Source: Sphingobium sp. Leaf26
GTDB lineage: Bacteria > Pseudomonadota > Alphaproteobacteria > Sphingomonadales > Sphingomonadaceae
Assembly (NCBI RefSeq): GCF_001421665.1
Contig: NZ_LMKV01000002.1
Location: forward strand, 62,001 to 126,000
Direction of reading: 5' to 3'
DNA: 64,000 nucleotides
Part shown: positions 35,559 through 44,743 of the stretch, one piece after another
Numbering within the stretch: position 1 is the stretch's first letter
Layout of the letters: each line of letters opens with the position of its first letter
Translations under genes and position numbers: made by a program
The notes under the pieces: generated by a model
Seen by the model: the letters and a program-made list of their open reading frames with translations, nothing else
What the model was told of the DNA's origin: nothing
The model's database searches: none

Positions 35559-36250
35559 GCGCGCCTCCTGACGTACAAAAGATCGTGCGGTGTCATCGAC
35601 CGCTTGTCCCTGGGCAAACGAAAACCGATACCGTGCGAGGCGGTGAGTTGGCTGCGATGGGCGGCAAGGGCCTGACGTCTGACACCCGGCAACATCGAAG
35701 GCGCGATCAGCGCATTATGGGTCTGCGCCGCAGGCGCTTCGCCCCAGACGCAATATTCGGCAACGTTGATCCTGCCGTGTGACCTGATCCCGACGGCATG
35801 AGCCAAATCCGCTGCCGCCGCATGGTCGCAATGGGGTTCATGGGCGGCGGTCGTCGCCAGCATGTCGACCCGCAATCGCACGCAGAGCGCCGCCAGGGTG
35901 CGGCAACTGCGCCTGAAAATCGCTGAGCCTGCATCTTCAGGAGCGCCGTCTTTCCACCCGAGGAACAGGGGCGGCTTCGTCCATGGGCCGGCAAGGCGTC
36001 GATAGGCTCGCTGCGCCTCCCGCTGACGCGCAGCAATGAGAGGGCCTGCCTTGCCGTCCTTCAGCAGATGCGATCCCGATCCGTCGGTCAGGTAGACAAG
36101 GCCAGCCAGCCTTCCCGCCTTAGCCATATGCGCGATCAGCGCGCCTGTACCGAGCGTTTCATCGTCGGGGTGCGGGGCGATGACGAGCCAACGCAATGTG
36201 CGCCATGGCCGCGCCGTCAGCGGATGTGCGCCGCCACGCCTGCTCACCAC
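35555..36250 (-). CDS. PIG-L / LmbE family N-deacetylase
   Basis: 231 residues. The zinc-binding PHPDDE motif is at about residues 26-31 (VIAPHPDDETLGTG), with a later HEPHCDH segment (near 136-142) supplying the third metal ligand. The family removes N-acetyl groups from N-acetylglucosamine-containing molecules (GlcNAc-PI, mycothiol and bacillithiol precursors, lincomycin). A GTG at 36250 appears to be the start and overlaps the acyl-CoA dehydrogenase stop. Likely role: deacetylating the sugar intermediate of this cluster. Substrate unknown. Confidence 0.9.
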   Translation of the reverse strand: MVSRRGGAHPLTARPWRTLRWLVIAPHPDDETLGTGALIAHMAKAGRLAGLVYLTDGSGSHLLKDGKAGPLIAARQREAQRAYRRLAGPWTKPPLFLGWKDGAPEDAGSAIFRRSCRTLAALCVRLRVDMLATTAAHEPHCDHAAAADLAHAVGIRSHGRINVAEYCVWGEAPAAQTHNALIAPSMLPGVRRQALAAHRSQLTASHGIGFRLPRDKRSMTPHDLLYVRRRA

Positions 36251-37371
36251 AGCGCGTCTCCGCTGCCCCAGACATCATGGTCGATCCATGCGATCGCGGC
36301 CTGATCCTTGGCATAGTCCGGTCCGGCCTGTCTCAGATAGACGCTCAAATCCCTGATGATCTTGTCGATACGCTGCCCGTCGATGGCGCTGCGGGTGCCG
36401 ATGATCCGGCTCGCATATTCCATGACGTCGAGCGCCGCACGCTCCACGACCCCGCGGGTCATGCGGGCAAACGCCGGGCCATCCTGATGCCCAGCCGCTG
36501 CGCGGGCGGCGCATTCGCGGACCCACAGATAAGCGGACCGTGCGGCGACGACGGCATCGGCAAATTTGGCGCGTTGCAGCGGGTCTTCGCGGGCGACCAT
36601 CGTCATGGCGGCGCGGGTTTCGGCCAGCAGCGCCTCGATACCGCCAAGCTGGACGGCGGTGAACCGCCATGCGCCGGTGGTGAAATCGGGTTCCCGGTCA
36701 TAGTCGCCGCCCTGTCCCAGCAGAGCGTCCGGCGCGACGGCCATGCCGCCGAGGTCGTAGATCCCGCTTCCCGTCGCGCGCATGCCGCGCATCCGCCATT
36801 GCGAAAGATCGGTTCGCGCTGCTTCGTCCGCCTTTGCGATGACGAGCCTTCGCGGACCATGTGACGATTGCGCCGTGACGATCGCATAGGACAGCCCACC
36901 AGCGCCGGTCGCGAAGGATTTGGCGCCTTCCATGGTCCAGCCGTCATCCGCCCCGACAAGCCGAACGCCGGGCGGTGGCTCGGTCGCCCACACCCCGAAC
37001 AAAGCGCCCTCCTTGAGTTGCTGCCGCAGGACCGCCAGTTGACCGGTCGTCGCGAACCAGTCGAACAGCAGCAGGGCGTTGACGTGCCCTTCATACAGGC
37101 GACCGACGCTCAGGTCCCCGCGTCCGACAATGCGCAGGACGTCCATCATGGACGCATATCGGGCATGGCGGTCGGGAAAGGCGTCGCCCCCTGCATCCGG
37201 CGGCGCGAAGCTACGCAGCAATCCCGCATCCCGCAGCAATTTTACGCTCTCGACCGGAAAAACCGGGGCGGCATCATAGCGAGCGCCAAGTTTGCTCAGC
37301 GGTTCCACGATCATCTGCGCACGCTGCTCCGGCGTACCGCTCTCCGCCGGCTTGTTTTCGGCAAAGCTCAT
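36244..37371 (-). CDS. Acyl-CoA dehydrogenase family flavoprotein
   Basis: 375 residues with acyl-CoA dehydrogenase domains in order: an N-terminal helical part, a beta middle domain (FGVWATEPP, GWTMEGAKSFATGAG) and a C-terminal helical bundle. FAD binding is expected. The usual catalytic glutamate position is not obvious, and the middle domain is atypical, so it may act on a carrier-bound or amino substrate rather than on fatty acyl-CoA. Its presence amid glycosyltransferases is unusual; desaturation or oxidation of an acyl or amine group on the glycolipid is conceivable. Confidence 0.82.
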   Translation of the reverse strand: MSFAENKPAESGTPEQRAQMIVEPLSKLGARYDAAPVFPVESVKLLRDAGLLRSFAPPDAGGDAFPDRHARYASMMDVLRIVGRGDLSVGRLYEGHVNALLLFDWFATTGQLAVLRQQLKEGALFGVWATEPPPGVRLVGADDGWTMEGAKSFATGAGGLSYAIVTAQSSHGPRRLVIAKADEAARTDLSQWRMRGMRATGSGIYDLGGMAVAPDALLGQGGDYDREPDFTTGAWRFTAVQLGGIEALLAETRAAMTMVAREDPLQRAKFADAVVAARSAYLWVRECAARAAAGHQDGPAFARMTRGVVERAALDVMEYASRIIGTRSAIDGQRIDKIIRDLSVYLRQAGPDYAKDQAAIAWIDHDVWGSGDALW

Positions 37372-38414
37372 GCCGCTTTCTCCTGCGCCGGATCGACTGC
37401 ATCAGCCATACTGCCCAACCATTGCGCAGCGAGCCGTGCGCCATCGGGAACGTGCAGCTTTCGCCTCGCCCGTGACGGTAACGCCAGTGCATCCATGATG
37501 TGCCCTGACCATCGTTCGGGTTCGGGCCAGCGGTCCAGGACCAGAGCCGCGCCAATCTCCCCCAGCCGTTGCGCCGTCATGCGTTGCTCCGCATAAGGCC
37601 GCTCTTGCGGGATACAGACAAACGGGCGATCGACGGCCATCACGCTGCTCACCAGACCATCGCCCGCCGCGCCGACGACCAGCGTCGCACGGGCAATCTC
37701 TCTATCCGCATCCTCGACCCAGCCAAGAATTTCGAGATTTGCGGGCGGATCATGCGGCGTCGAACATGGTCCGATCACCCGCCACCGCCATTGCGGACAA
37801 TGCCGGGCGGCCTGTGCCAATGCCTCGCCATCCCCGGCTTTTCCGCCGCGACCGACAACGACCAGAATGATCGGATCGACGCCGTTGACTGTCATTGTGC
37901 GTGCTGGAGTTACGCCGGGCAGATAGCGCGTCTTTTCAACCACCCATGATGGGGTCGATGCCGCTTCGATATCCCGATGAAAGGGCGCCAGCAGGGCCGT
38001 CGCGCCTTTGAACGCCTCCAGATGCGGCCCGTCGGTCCGATCGCCGTTCAGCCGGACATAGACGATCGGGACCGACGCCAGACGCGCCAGCATGGCGACC
38101 TCGACCGAAACGTCGATCACCATGAGGGCGGGCCGGTGCATATCGATCCATTGCGCGATCGTCGCGACCCGCGAACGGATGCCTTCATGATCGATCGGGG
38201 CATAGTGCAGGCTGCCGGGCCGACAATCAGACTCGTCCGCTCCGTCGAAAGCGCCGGTATCGAGGCGGTCGTCGGCAAGGTCGATGCCCTGCGCACCGAT
38301 CCCCGTCCCAAGGAGGACGACACGGCCACCGGATGCACTCGCGATGGCGCGAGCGCGGGCGAGATGCCCGGCGCCATGATGATGGACATAATAGCCGATG
38401 GGCCGCGAACTCAT
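37368..38414 (-). CDS. MurG-like GT-B glycosyltransferase
   Basis: 348 residues of a two-lobe GT-B fold. The N-terminal YYVHHHGAGHLARARAIA segment is a typical GT28/MurG-like glycine loop. The C-terminal lobe has ILVVVGRGGKAGDGEAL, and VVGAAGDGLVSSVMAVDRPFVCIPQ forms the donor-binding region with the conserved G-x-G pattern. No membrane helix is seen. It lies between a GT2 gene and the acyl-CoA dehydrogenase gene, overlapping both by 4 bp. Confidence 0.85.
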   Translation of the reverse strand: MSSRPIGYYVHHHGAGHLARARAIASASGGRVVLLGTGIGAQGIDLADDRLDTGAFDGADESDCRPGSLHYAPIDHEGIRSRVATIAQWIDMHRPALMVIDVSVEVAMLARLASVPIVYVRLNGDRTDGPHLEAFKGATALLAPFHRDIEAASTPSWVVEKTRYLPGVTPARTMTVNGVDPIILVVVGRGGKAGDGEALAQAARHCPQWRWRVIGPCSTPHDPPANLEILGWVEDADREIARATLVVGAAGDGLVSSVMAVDRPFVCIPQERPYAEQRMTAQRLGEIGAALVLDRWPEPERWSGHIMDALALPSRARRKLHVPDGARLAAQWLGSMADAVDPAQEKAA

Positions 38415-39394
38415 TGACCGGCCTCCAGCCGCATGTCGTGCGGCATGGGTGGCAGGCCCGCCTCATCCTGCGCGATGCTGGCATGGCCATCGGGATGCTG
38501 GCGCATGGATTTACGCCATGTCGCCCGCGCGACCCAGTGGGCAAAAGCGGGCGCCATGGGTGCGCTTTTCATTTCGGCCGCGTCGTACAACGCCCGCATC
38601 GCCGCTGCCATGCCGCCTTCGGCCCGCCCATCGGTTCGTGGCGACACCCGGACATAGACGTCGGCAGGATGGGCGAGCCTGCCGCCCATCGCCACGGCCG
38701 CCTGAACCAGTGCGCAATCTTCTCCCGTCGGCAGAAGCGGAACGCCGCCACAGGCGAGATACAGGTCGGCCCGAATGGCGAGGGACGCGCCCGTGTGATC
38801 GCCATGTCTCGGCGCGGGATCCCAGGCGATCGGATCGATGCGATCTTCTATCTCGCGCACCTTCACCCAATAGTCATTCCAAACCTGGCGCAGTCGGGCA
38901 GCGCCTGGGGGTAAAGGTTCGCGCTCTTCGTCGATGACGATCCTGCCCCCGATCAGATCGGCGCCGCGCGAAAAAGCCGCTGCTATATTCGTCAGCCATT
39001 CGGGAGGCGGACGCACATCCGCATCCGTGCTGACGAGTATTCCTGTATCAAGGCTGGAAAGGCACCGAAGCCCCTCCGTCATGGCCAGCCGCCGTGCCGA
39101 TCCGGCATGGGCCAGAGTCGCTGGAAATTCAGTCACCACAGCCCGAATGTCCAACCTGTCCGCGTGACGCACCCGTGCCTGGCTGATCTTTTCCACACTG
39201 TCGTCCGTCGTGTTGTTCACCGCAATCGAGACGCAGATGATTCCGGGCCAAGACTGCGCGGCGATGGCATCCAGCAATATAGGTAACCGATCGCCCTCAT
39301 TGCGCGCGGGGACGCATACGCACAGGGAAAGCGGCGATGCGCCGCGCGCCGTCATGGCATGGCGCGACAGGCGTTCAAACATGGAGCGAGGCAT
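38411..39394 (-). CDS. Family 2 glycosyltransferase
   Basis: 327 residues with a GT-A domain: SLCVCVPARNEGDRL at the N-terminus, DADVRPPPEWL as DxD region near residue 124 and HGDHTGASLAIRADLYLACGG further on. A C-terminal HPADVYVRVSPR segment resembles the galactofuranosyl/mannosyl-type GT2 layout. Start is uncertain among ATGs at 39394, 39382 and 39355; all overlap or abut the preceding gene. It is cytosolic. Confidence 0.86.
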   Translation of the reverse strand: MPRSMFERLSRHAMTARGASPLSLCVCVPARNEGDRLPILLDAIAAQSWPGIICVSIAVNNTTDDSVEKISQARVRHADRLDIRAVVTEFPATLAHAGSARRLAMTEGLRCLSSLDTGILVSTDADVRPPPEWLTNIAAAFSRGADLIGGRIVIDEEREPLPPGAARLRQVWNDYWVKVREIEDRIDPIAWDPAPRHGDHTGASLAIRADLYLACGGVPLLPTGEDCALVQAAVAMGGRLAHPADVYVRVSPRTDGRAEGGMAAAMRALYDAAEMKSAPMAPAFAHWVARATWRKSMRQHPDGHASIAQDEAGLPPMPHDMRLEAGQ

Positions 39395-40541
39395 CCGTCC
39401 GAGCGCCGGAGCGCAACGTCGTTACAGGCAGAACGGCAGGGGGCATGGCATCATCCCCGGCATTGCTGACCAGCCGCAACCGTGCATCCGCGCCCGCTGC
39501 AAGTCTGCCATAGAGCGCTTCATAGGCGTCAATCATATGTTCGGCATCGCAAACCTGCTCTGCACGGCGGCGACATGCACTTCGATCGAGCGACAGCGCC
39601 GCCAGCGTGGATCGGGCAAGCGATCCGACATCATCGGGAACCGCCAGCACACCGCATGAGGCGTCGAGAATGTCCGGGATGGCGCCACGGGCGAAAGCGG
39701 CGACCGGCACGCCGCAGGCAAGCGCCTCCGCCACGACCAGTCCATAGGGTTCGTCCCATTGCGGCGTACATAGAAAGGCGCGTGCGCCACCGACCAGTTG
39801 CGCCAGCTTTCCGTGCGACAAATGGCCGACATGCATGGCATCGAACCCCAGATGCGGGGCGATATGGTCGCGGAAATAGACTTCGTCCAGGATAGGCCCC
39901 GCGATCCTCAGCGGCAATCCGACCTGTTTTGCCGCTGCTATCGCAAGATGCAGCCCCTTTTCCGGGACGATGCGACCATACCAGATCAGATAGGGCTGCG
40001 CATCGGGCTGGGGGTGAAAGGCGAACCGATTAAGATCGATGCCGTTCATGATGACCGCTTGCGTCGGCAGGACATGGTTCCACAGCTTGCCCACGGCATT
40101 GGACACCGCGACAAAGGCATTGTTACGCGCCCGGCACAGGCGGATGCCGCTTTCCAGCCAGCAGAAAGGCGGCGTGTGTAAAGTGGTCACCATCGGCATC
40201 GGCAAGCTGTCCGCCATCGTCACCGGAATATAGTGCAGGCTGTTATTGTGGATGACGTCGAAACGCCGATTGCGCAGGTCGCTCATCAGGCTGAGATAGG
40301 CGTGATGTTCCTTGAAGAATGCGACATCCGGCGCTTCGGCCGTCCCGACGGTACTGATAGCCGTTTCCGAACAGATGGCTTCCAGACCAAGGGCGGAATC
40401 CGACCGAGAAGAGGCGAATATGGTGACGGCATGGCCCCGATCCCGCAGCGACCGGGCAAGCAGATGGGTGTGCATTTCCAGCCCGCCCGCAAAGGGTTCG
40501 GCAATCGGGTATTTCAGGTGGGCGATTATGCCGATCCGCAT
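39375..40541 (-). CDS. Family 4 glycosyltransferase (first gene of the cluster)
   Basis: 388 residues of GT-B type. The N-terminal lobe has PFAGGLEMHTHLLARSL, typical of GT4. The C-terminal lobe has YLIWYGRIVPEKGLHLAI and CTPQWDEPYGLVVAEALACGVPV, including the E-x7-E donor motif. It is the first gene of the seven-gene overlapping cluster on the minus strand, with the promoter probably in the short gap 40542-40614 or upstream of katE. Donor and acceptor are unknown. Confidence 0.9.
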   Translation of the reverse strand: MRIGIIAHLKYPIAEPFAGGLEMHTHLLARSLRDRGHAVTIFASSRSDSALGLEAICSETAISTVGTAEAPDVAFFKEHHAYLSLMSDLRNRRFDVIHNNSLHYIPVTMADSLPMPMVTTLHTPPFCWLESGIRLCRARNNAFVAVSNAVGKLWNHVLPTQAVIMNGIDLNRFAFHPQPDAQPYLIWYGRIVPEKGLHLAIAAAKQVGLPLRIAGPILDEVYFRDHIAPHLGFDAMHVGHLSHGKLAQLVGGARAFLCTPQWDEPYGLVVAEALACGVPVAAFARGAIPDILDASCGVLAVPDDVGSLARSTLAALSLDRSACRRRAEQVCDAEHMIDAYEALYGRLAAGADARLRLVSNAGDDAMPPAVLPVTTLRSGARTDASLHV

Positions 40542-40614
40542 TCGGAATAGTCCTTACAGGCTAGCCAGCGGGACCGGCGCGCAGCCGGCCCTCGACGGGA
40601 TATGAAAGGAAGGA

Positions 40615-42846
40615 TCAGCTTTCCGGCCGGGCATCCAGATCGACGGCGGCTTCGCGTGGCCAGTAACGCAGCGCGCGGCAGGCTTCGATGAATGTCTTGG
40701 CGTCGGACGGCTTGGCGATGGGAATACAGGCCTCGTCCAGATCCTCGGCGATACCCGCCTTGACGAAGATCGCCTCCGCGTCCTTGCCGATGCCGATATA
40801 TTTGCAATGGGCGAAAGCATCGGTCGCAAAATCCTTGGCCGCTGCATCAAGCGCCAGCAAAGCCGCGCCTTCTGCTGACGTCAGGATGACCACGGCGTCG
40901 AACAGAACCGACGGTCCACCATCGACCTTGTGCTTAGCCGCAACCGTCGTGCCATCGGACAGGGTTACGCCGGCGATCTTGGGCGCGATGACTTCATAGA
41001 CCGCGCCTTCGCTCTCGATCGCCTTCAGCAGCGCCTTGAAGATCGCCGCGTCCGCGCCATCGCTCAGCATGATGCCGACCTTGCGCCCCTTGAATGAGGG
41101 CGGCCCATTCTTGGCGATGCTCAGCTTGTCCGACGGCGCCAGATCGGCGATCGGTGCGCGCGCCGCAATGGCCGGATCGGGCAGGGCCATGCCCAGGCCA
41201 TCTGCGACCGTCGCCGCCAAAGTCGCGTCGATGTTCAACAGATGCGACACGGTGCGCGACCGGATATCAGGGCGCTCCACCTTCGACAGTTCGAACACCA
41301 ACGCGTCACCGATATGCTTCTGCTCGATCGGCGTCTGGCTGATCAGAAACTGACGCGCCTGGCTGTAATGATCGGCGAAGCTTTCCGACCGAACGCGCTG
41401 CTTGGGACCATCGGCGGTTTCGGCATAGCTGGTAAAGCCGCGCACCGGGTCTTCGCGGGGGCCACCCTGCGTCGGTCCCCAGCTATTGGGTTCATAATTT
41501 ACGCGACCTTTTGGGTTGCGCATGGCCATATGGCCGTCCTGCTGGAAATGGGCCATCGGGCATTTGGCCGCATTGATGGGCAGATGCGTGAAATTGGTGC
41601 TGCCCAGCCGCTTGATCTGCGTATCCAGATAGGAAAAGTTGCGGCCTTGCAGCAGCGGATCATTTGAAAAATCGATGCCCGGCGGCACATTCTGCGTCAT
41701 GAACGCGACCTGCTCGGTTTCGGCGAAGAAGTTATCGACCACCCGATCGAGCACCAGCCGTCCTACGATGCGAACCGGCACCAGTTCTTCCGGGATGATC
41801 TTTGTCGCATCCAATATGTCGAAATCGAAACTGTCGGCAAAGGCGTCGTCGAAAAGTTGGACGCCCAGTTCCCATTCGGGGAAATCGCCGGCATTGATCG
41901 CGTCCCACAAATCGCGGCGATGGAAATCGGGATCTGCGCCGTTGATCTTGACCGCTTCGTTCCACACCACCGACTGAAGCCCCTGTTTCGGCTTCCAGTG
42001 GAATTTGACGAAGGTGGATTTGCCGTCCGCATCGACCAGCCGGAACGTGTGGACGCCAAAGCCCTCCATGGTGCGGAGCGAACGGGGAATCGTCCGGTCG
42101 GACATGATCCACATGATCATGTGCATGGATTCGGGCGTCAGGCTGATGAAGTCCCAGAAATTGTCATGTGCGGTCTGCGCCTGGGGGAAGGCGCGGTCGG
42201 GTTCGGGCTTGGCGGCATGGATCAGGTCCGGAAATTTGATCGCATCCTGGATGAAGAAGACCGGGATGTTATTCCCGACCAGATCCCAATTGCCCTCCTG
42301 GGTATATAGCTTTACCGCAAAACCACGGACATCGCGGGCAAGGTCCGCCGACCCCTTGGACCCTGCGACTGTCGAAAAGCGAACGAAAGCGGGGGTGCGT
42401 TCTCCCACCCGCTGGAATATGTCGGCGCGTGAGACATCGGCAAGGCTGTCTGTCAGCTCGAAATAGCCATGCGCGCCATAACCGCGTGCGTGAACGACGC
42501 GTTCGGGAATGCGCTCATGGTCGAAATGAAACATCTTCTCGCGAAAATGCGCGTCTTCCATCAAGGTCGGACCGCGTGCCCCTTGTTTCAGACTGTTCTG
42601 ATCGTCGGCCACGGGGATGCCATGTTGCGTGGTCAGCGTCGCAACGCCGTCGCCTGCAACCTGACGCGTTTCCCCGCCGTTCCCCTGCGGTTCGGCATAA
42701 GTCGGGCTTATGTCCGCGTCATCGGGCAGCGCCGAAGCCATATGCGGAGATTCGCCCCCGATATCGCACGGCGACAGGTCGGCTGACGTAGTCCTGGCCT
42801 TTGCCTTGTCATTGGGTTGCTTCGACGGCGACTGGGTCTTGGCCAT
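40615..42846 (-). CDS. katE: Large-subunit monofunctional catalase, HPII type
   Basis: 743 residues from the ATG at 42846, favoured because GAGGA lies 5 nt upstream; two in-frame ATGs just before would be too close. The clade-2 catalase core has the distal histidine in [15 protein letters not shown] and the heme-ligand tyrosine in [11 protein letters not shown]-terminal flavodoxin-like DJ-1/PfpI domain (about residues 590-720) completes the HPII architecture. It decomposes hydrogen peroxide in the cytosol and is often a stationary-phase enzyme. The glyco-cluster starts 73 bp downstream on the same strand, so read-through is possible. Confidence 0.95.
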   Translation of the reverse strand: MAKTQSPSKQPNDKAKARTTSADLSPCDIGGESPHMASALPDDADISPTYAEPQGNGGETRQVAGDGVATLTTQHGIPVADDQNSLKQGARGPTLMEDAHFREKMFHFDHERIPERVVHARGYGAHGYFELTDSLADVSRADIFQRVGERTPAFVRFSTVAGSKGSADLARDVRGFAVKLYTQEGNWDLVGNNIPVFFIQDAIKFPDLIHAAKPEPDRAFPQAQTAHDNFWDFISLTPESMHMIMWIMSDRTIPRSLRTMEGFGVHTFRLVDADGKSTFVKFHWKPKQGLQSVVWNEAVKINGADPDFHRRDLWDAINAGDFPEWELGVQLFDDAFADSFDFDILDATKIIPEELVPVRIVGRLVLDRVVDNFFAETEQVAFMTQNVPPGIDFSNDPLLQGRNFSYLDTQIKRLGSTNFTHLPINAAKCPMAHFQQDGHMAMRNPKGRVNYEPNSWGPTQGGPREDPVRGFTSYAETADGPKQRVRSESFADHYSQARQFLISQTPIEQKHIGDALVFELSKVERPDIRSRTVSHLLNIDATLAATVADGLGMALPDPAIAARAPIADLAPSDKLSIAKNGPPSFKGRKVGIMLSDGADAAIFKALLKAIESEGAVYEVIAPKIAGVTLSDGTTVAAKHKVDGGPSVLFDAVVILTSAEGAALLALDAAAKDFATDAFAHCKYIGIGKDAEAIFVKAGIAEDLDEACIPIAKPSDAKTFIEACRALRYWPREAAVDLDARPES

Positions 42847-43103
42847 GGTCATCCTCATCCGATTAAGTGATTGGCGCGGAAACAGGCTGACCGACCGAAA
42901 TGGATCGCAACAGCCCTGACTGCGGGGGAGATGCAGTTAGAAACAGGCAGCGCGATGCGAAGTTGCGGCTTCTGCGCGTAAATTAACCTGTGTCATCACG
43001 ATTGTCGGAACCGGTAAGGCAACAGCTAGGCGTGCGGACCGTTATAGCTTCGCACCTGCATGGGCGGGGGTGCATCAACGCATTCAGACAGGGTCCGATA
43101 TCT

Positions 43104-43856
43104 ATGTTCACCGAGCGGTTTCTCAGGCACAGGCGCGGCGTGCACCTTACGGTCGAGGAACGGGCGCGGCTTGAAGCGGCTATCGGCGAGATCAAGACCT
43201 TGCCGCCGCGCACCAATATCGTGGTGGCGGGCGAGGAACTGAATCAGAGCATTTTGCTCCTGGAAGGGTTCATGTCCCGCTATATCGATGATCGTAACGG
43301 GTTGCGGCAACTCGTCGCGGTTCATGTGCCCGGAGATTTTGTCGATCTGCACGCATTTCCGCTCAAGATACTCGACCATGACGTGGCTACAATGACGCCG
43401 GCTACGGTCGCAATAGTTCCACACGCTCAACTGGAGGCGATTACGCAGGATCTGCCGGCGCTATCGCGAAAGCTGTGGTTTTCAACATTGATTGATGCAG
43501 CGATCCACCGCGCCTGGCTATTTCGTCTTGGTCGACTGGACGCTGTGGGGCGGGTCGCGCACTTCCTGAGCGAAACGAACGTCCGCCTTATGTCTGCAGG
43601 GCTCAGCGACGGCCGGCGGTTTGCGCTCGGCCTGATACAATCGGATCTGGCTGAAATCTGCGGGCTTACCAACGTGCATATCAACCGTGTTTTGCGGCAA
43701 CTGCGCGAGGAAAAAATATGCGTTTTCCGCTCTTCCCTCGTCGAAATATTGGAGCCTGAACAATTGGCCGCCATGGGCCAATTCGACCCTGCCTATCTTT
43801 ATATCGACCTACAGGTCGCTGAACCTATATCCTCCCGCCAAAGGCCGATTTCATGA
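43104..43856 (+). CDS. Crp/Fnr family transcriptional regulator
   Basis: 250 residues from ATG 43104. An N-terminal cyclic-nucleotide-binding-type beta barrel (ILLLEGFMSRYIDD, VHVPGDFVDLHAFPL) is joined to a C-terminal winged helix (LGLIQSDLAEICGLTNVHINRVLRQLREE). No N-terminal Fe-S cysteine cluster is visible, so a classic FNR oxygen sensor is unlikely. It is divergent from katE across ~250 bp and is a plausible regulator of that gene and the cluster behind it. Many sphingomonads have several such regulators. A 63-residue gene overlaps its stop. Confidence 0.92.
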   Translation: MFTERFLRHRRGVHLTVEERARLEAAIGEIKTLPPRTNIVVAGEELNQSILLLEGFMSRYIDDRNGLRQLVAVHVPGDFVDLHAFPLKILDHDVATMTPATVAIVPHAQLEAITQDLPALSRKLWFSTLIDAAIHRAWLFRLGRLDAVGRVAHFLSETNVRLMSAGLSDGRRFALGLIQSDLAEICGLTNVHINRVLRQLREEKICVFRSSLVEILEPEQLAAMGQFDPAYLYIDLQVAEPISSRQRPIS

Positions 43857-44044
43857 TAGATTTTTCCAATGCTCCACAACCGCTGAAGGAACCAGGACGC
43901 GCCAGTGCCGAAGATGGTCTGGTCATATTGGACGGGCCGAATGGGGTCGCCATCACGTTGACTGCGGATGCGGCGCGGAAAACCGGCCATAGCCTGGTTG
44001 CGGCCGCCGAGATCGCGGAACGGCAGGCGATGGGTAGGGGATAA
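43853..44044 (+). CDS. Small conserved-looking protein overlapping the Crp/Fnr gene
   Basis: 63 residues beginning MIDFSNAPQPLKEPGR, with its ATGA start overlapping the regulator's stop, so translation is probably coupled. A central VILDGPNGVAITLTADAARKTG segment resembles short proteins I recall from other sphingomonads, but no function is known. It has no membrane helix or cysteine. A role as partner of the regulator is inference from coupling. Confidence 0.65.
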   Translation: MIDFSNAPQPLKEPGRASAEDGLVILDGPNGVAITLTADAARKTGHSLVAAAEIAERQAMGRG

Positions 44045-44743
44045 CGGCTGCGATCGGGAAATGTGGAGAAGCTACACGTCGTAGAGGCGCCGGTCGCGGC
44101 GGCGAAAATGGCGCGGTTTCAATTAGCTATACCAATTGTTGGCGGAAGCGGTGGACTTATTAAGTCTTGCCATAATTATTTGAAATCAAAGTCAAATCAT
44201 TATGCCAAGTGTCTATTTCCCACGCCCTATACCACACTTATCCGGTTTCCTTAGCCGTCCACCGATGTCCGGGTACGTTGAAGCGATATATTGAGTGTGT
44301 CTAGTCCTGAAATTTGCTGGGCCAGCTATCAGTATGACTGACATTGAAACCGCTGCTTCTGGCCGATAGGCGAATGGCCGGTTCGGGGTTGGCATGTCGC
44401 GATAGCTGCCGCTCGCGCGCGTCGCCCACCGACCACATTTGAACGATTGTCGTTACGATCTGAACGTTGGGTTTTGACGGAAGCTGCCGATCAAGCTGGA
44501 CACAGAGCACGCAGCGGCTGACATCCGCCTGGGCAGTTGGCCATGATGGGGGTATATGTGGCGGTCTTATTGGGACCGATCGAGTTCGACAAAAAATTAT
44601 TAACCGTCAATTGCGACGAGATATTTTAGACGAGTGGTTCCACGACCCCCGACGCTTTGAAGACAACCGATGGCGCACTCTTGGTGAACGTCCCAGCAAA
44701 ATCTGTTGTTGTCCTTGCTCTCAATTGAACAGAGCAGCTATTG
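44045..44743. other. AT-richer gap at the left edge of the putative island
   Basis: About 700 bp without a convincing gene. The composition is clearly more AT-rich than the neighbours, notably 44125-44250 and 44580-44640. It contains the 16-bp tRNA-Ser-like repeat at 44139-44154. A frame within 44467-44883 gives a plausible stretch (RQKIINRQLRRDILDEWF) but has no known family and runs antisense into the next gene, so it is at best a remnant. Confidence 0.5.
44139..44154. repeat. Putative att site: 16-bp copy of the tRNA-Ser 3' end
   Basis: TTGGCGGAAGCGGTGG is identical to 62821-62836, the CCA end, acceptor strand and start of the T stem of the tRNA-Ser fragment (minus-strand sense). The two copies are direct repeats. 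The match ends sharply on both sides. This fits the distal attachment site of an element inserted at tRNA-Ser, with the integrase remnant next to the other copy. Confidence 0.65.
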
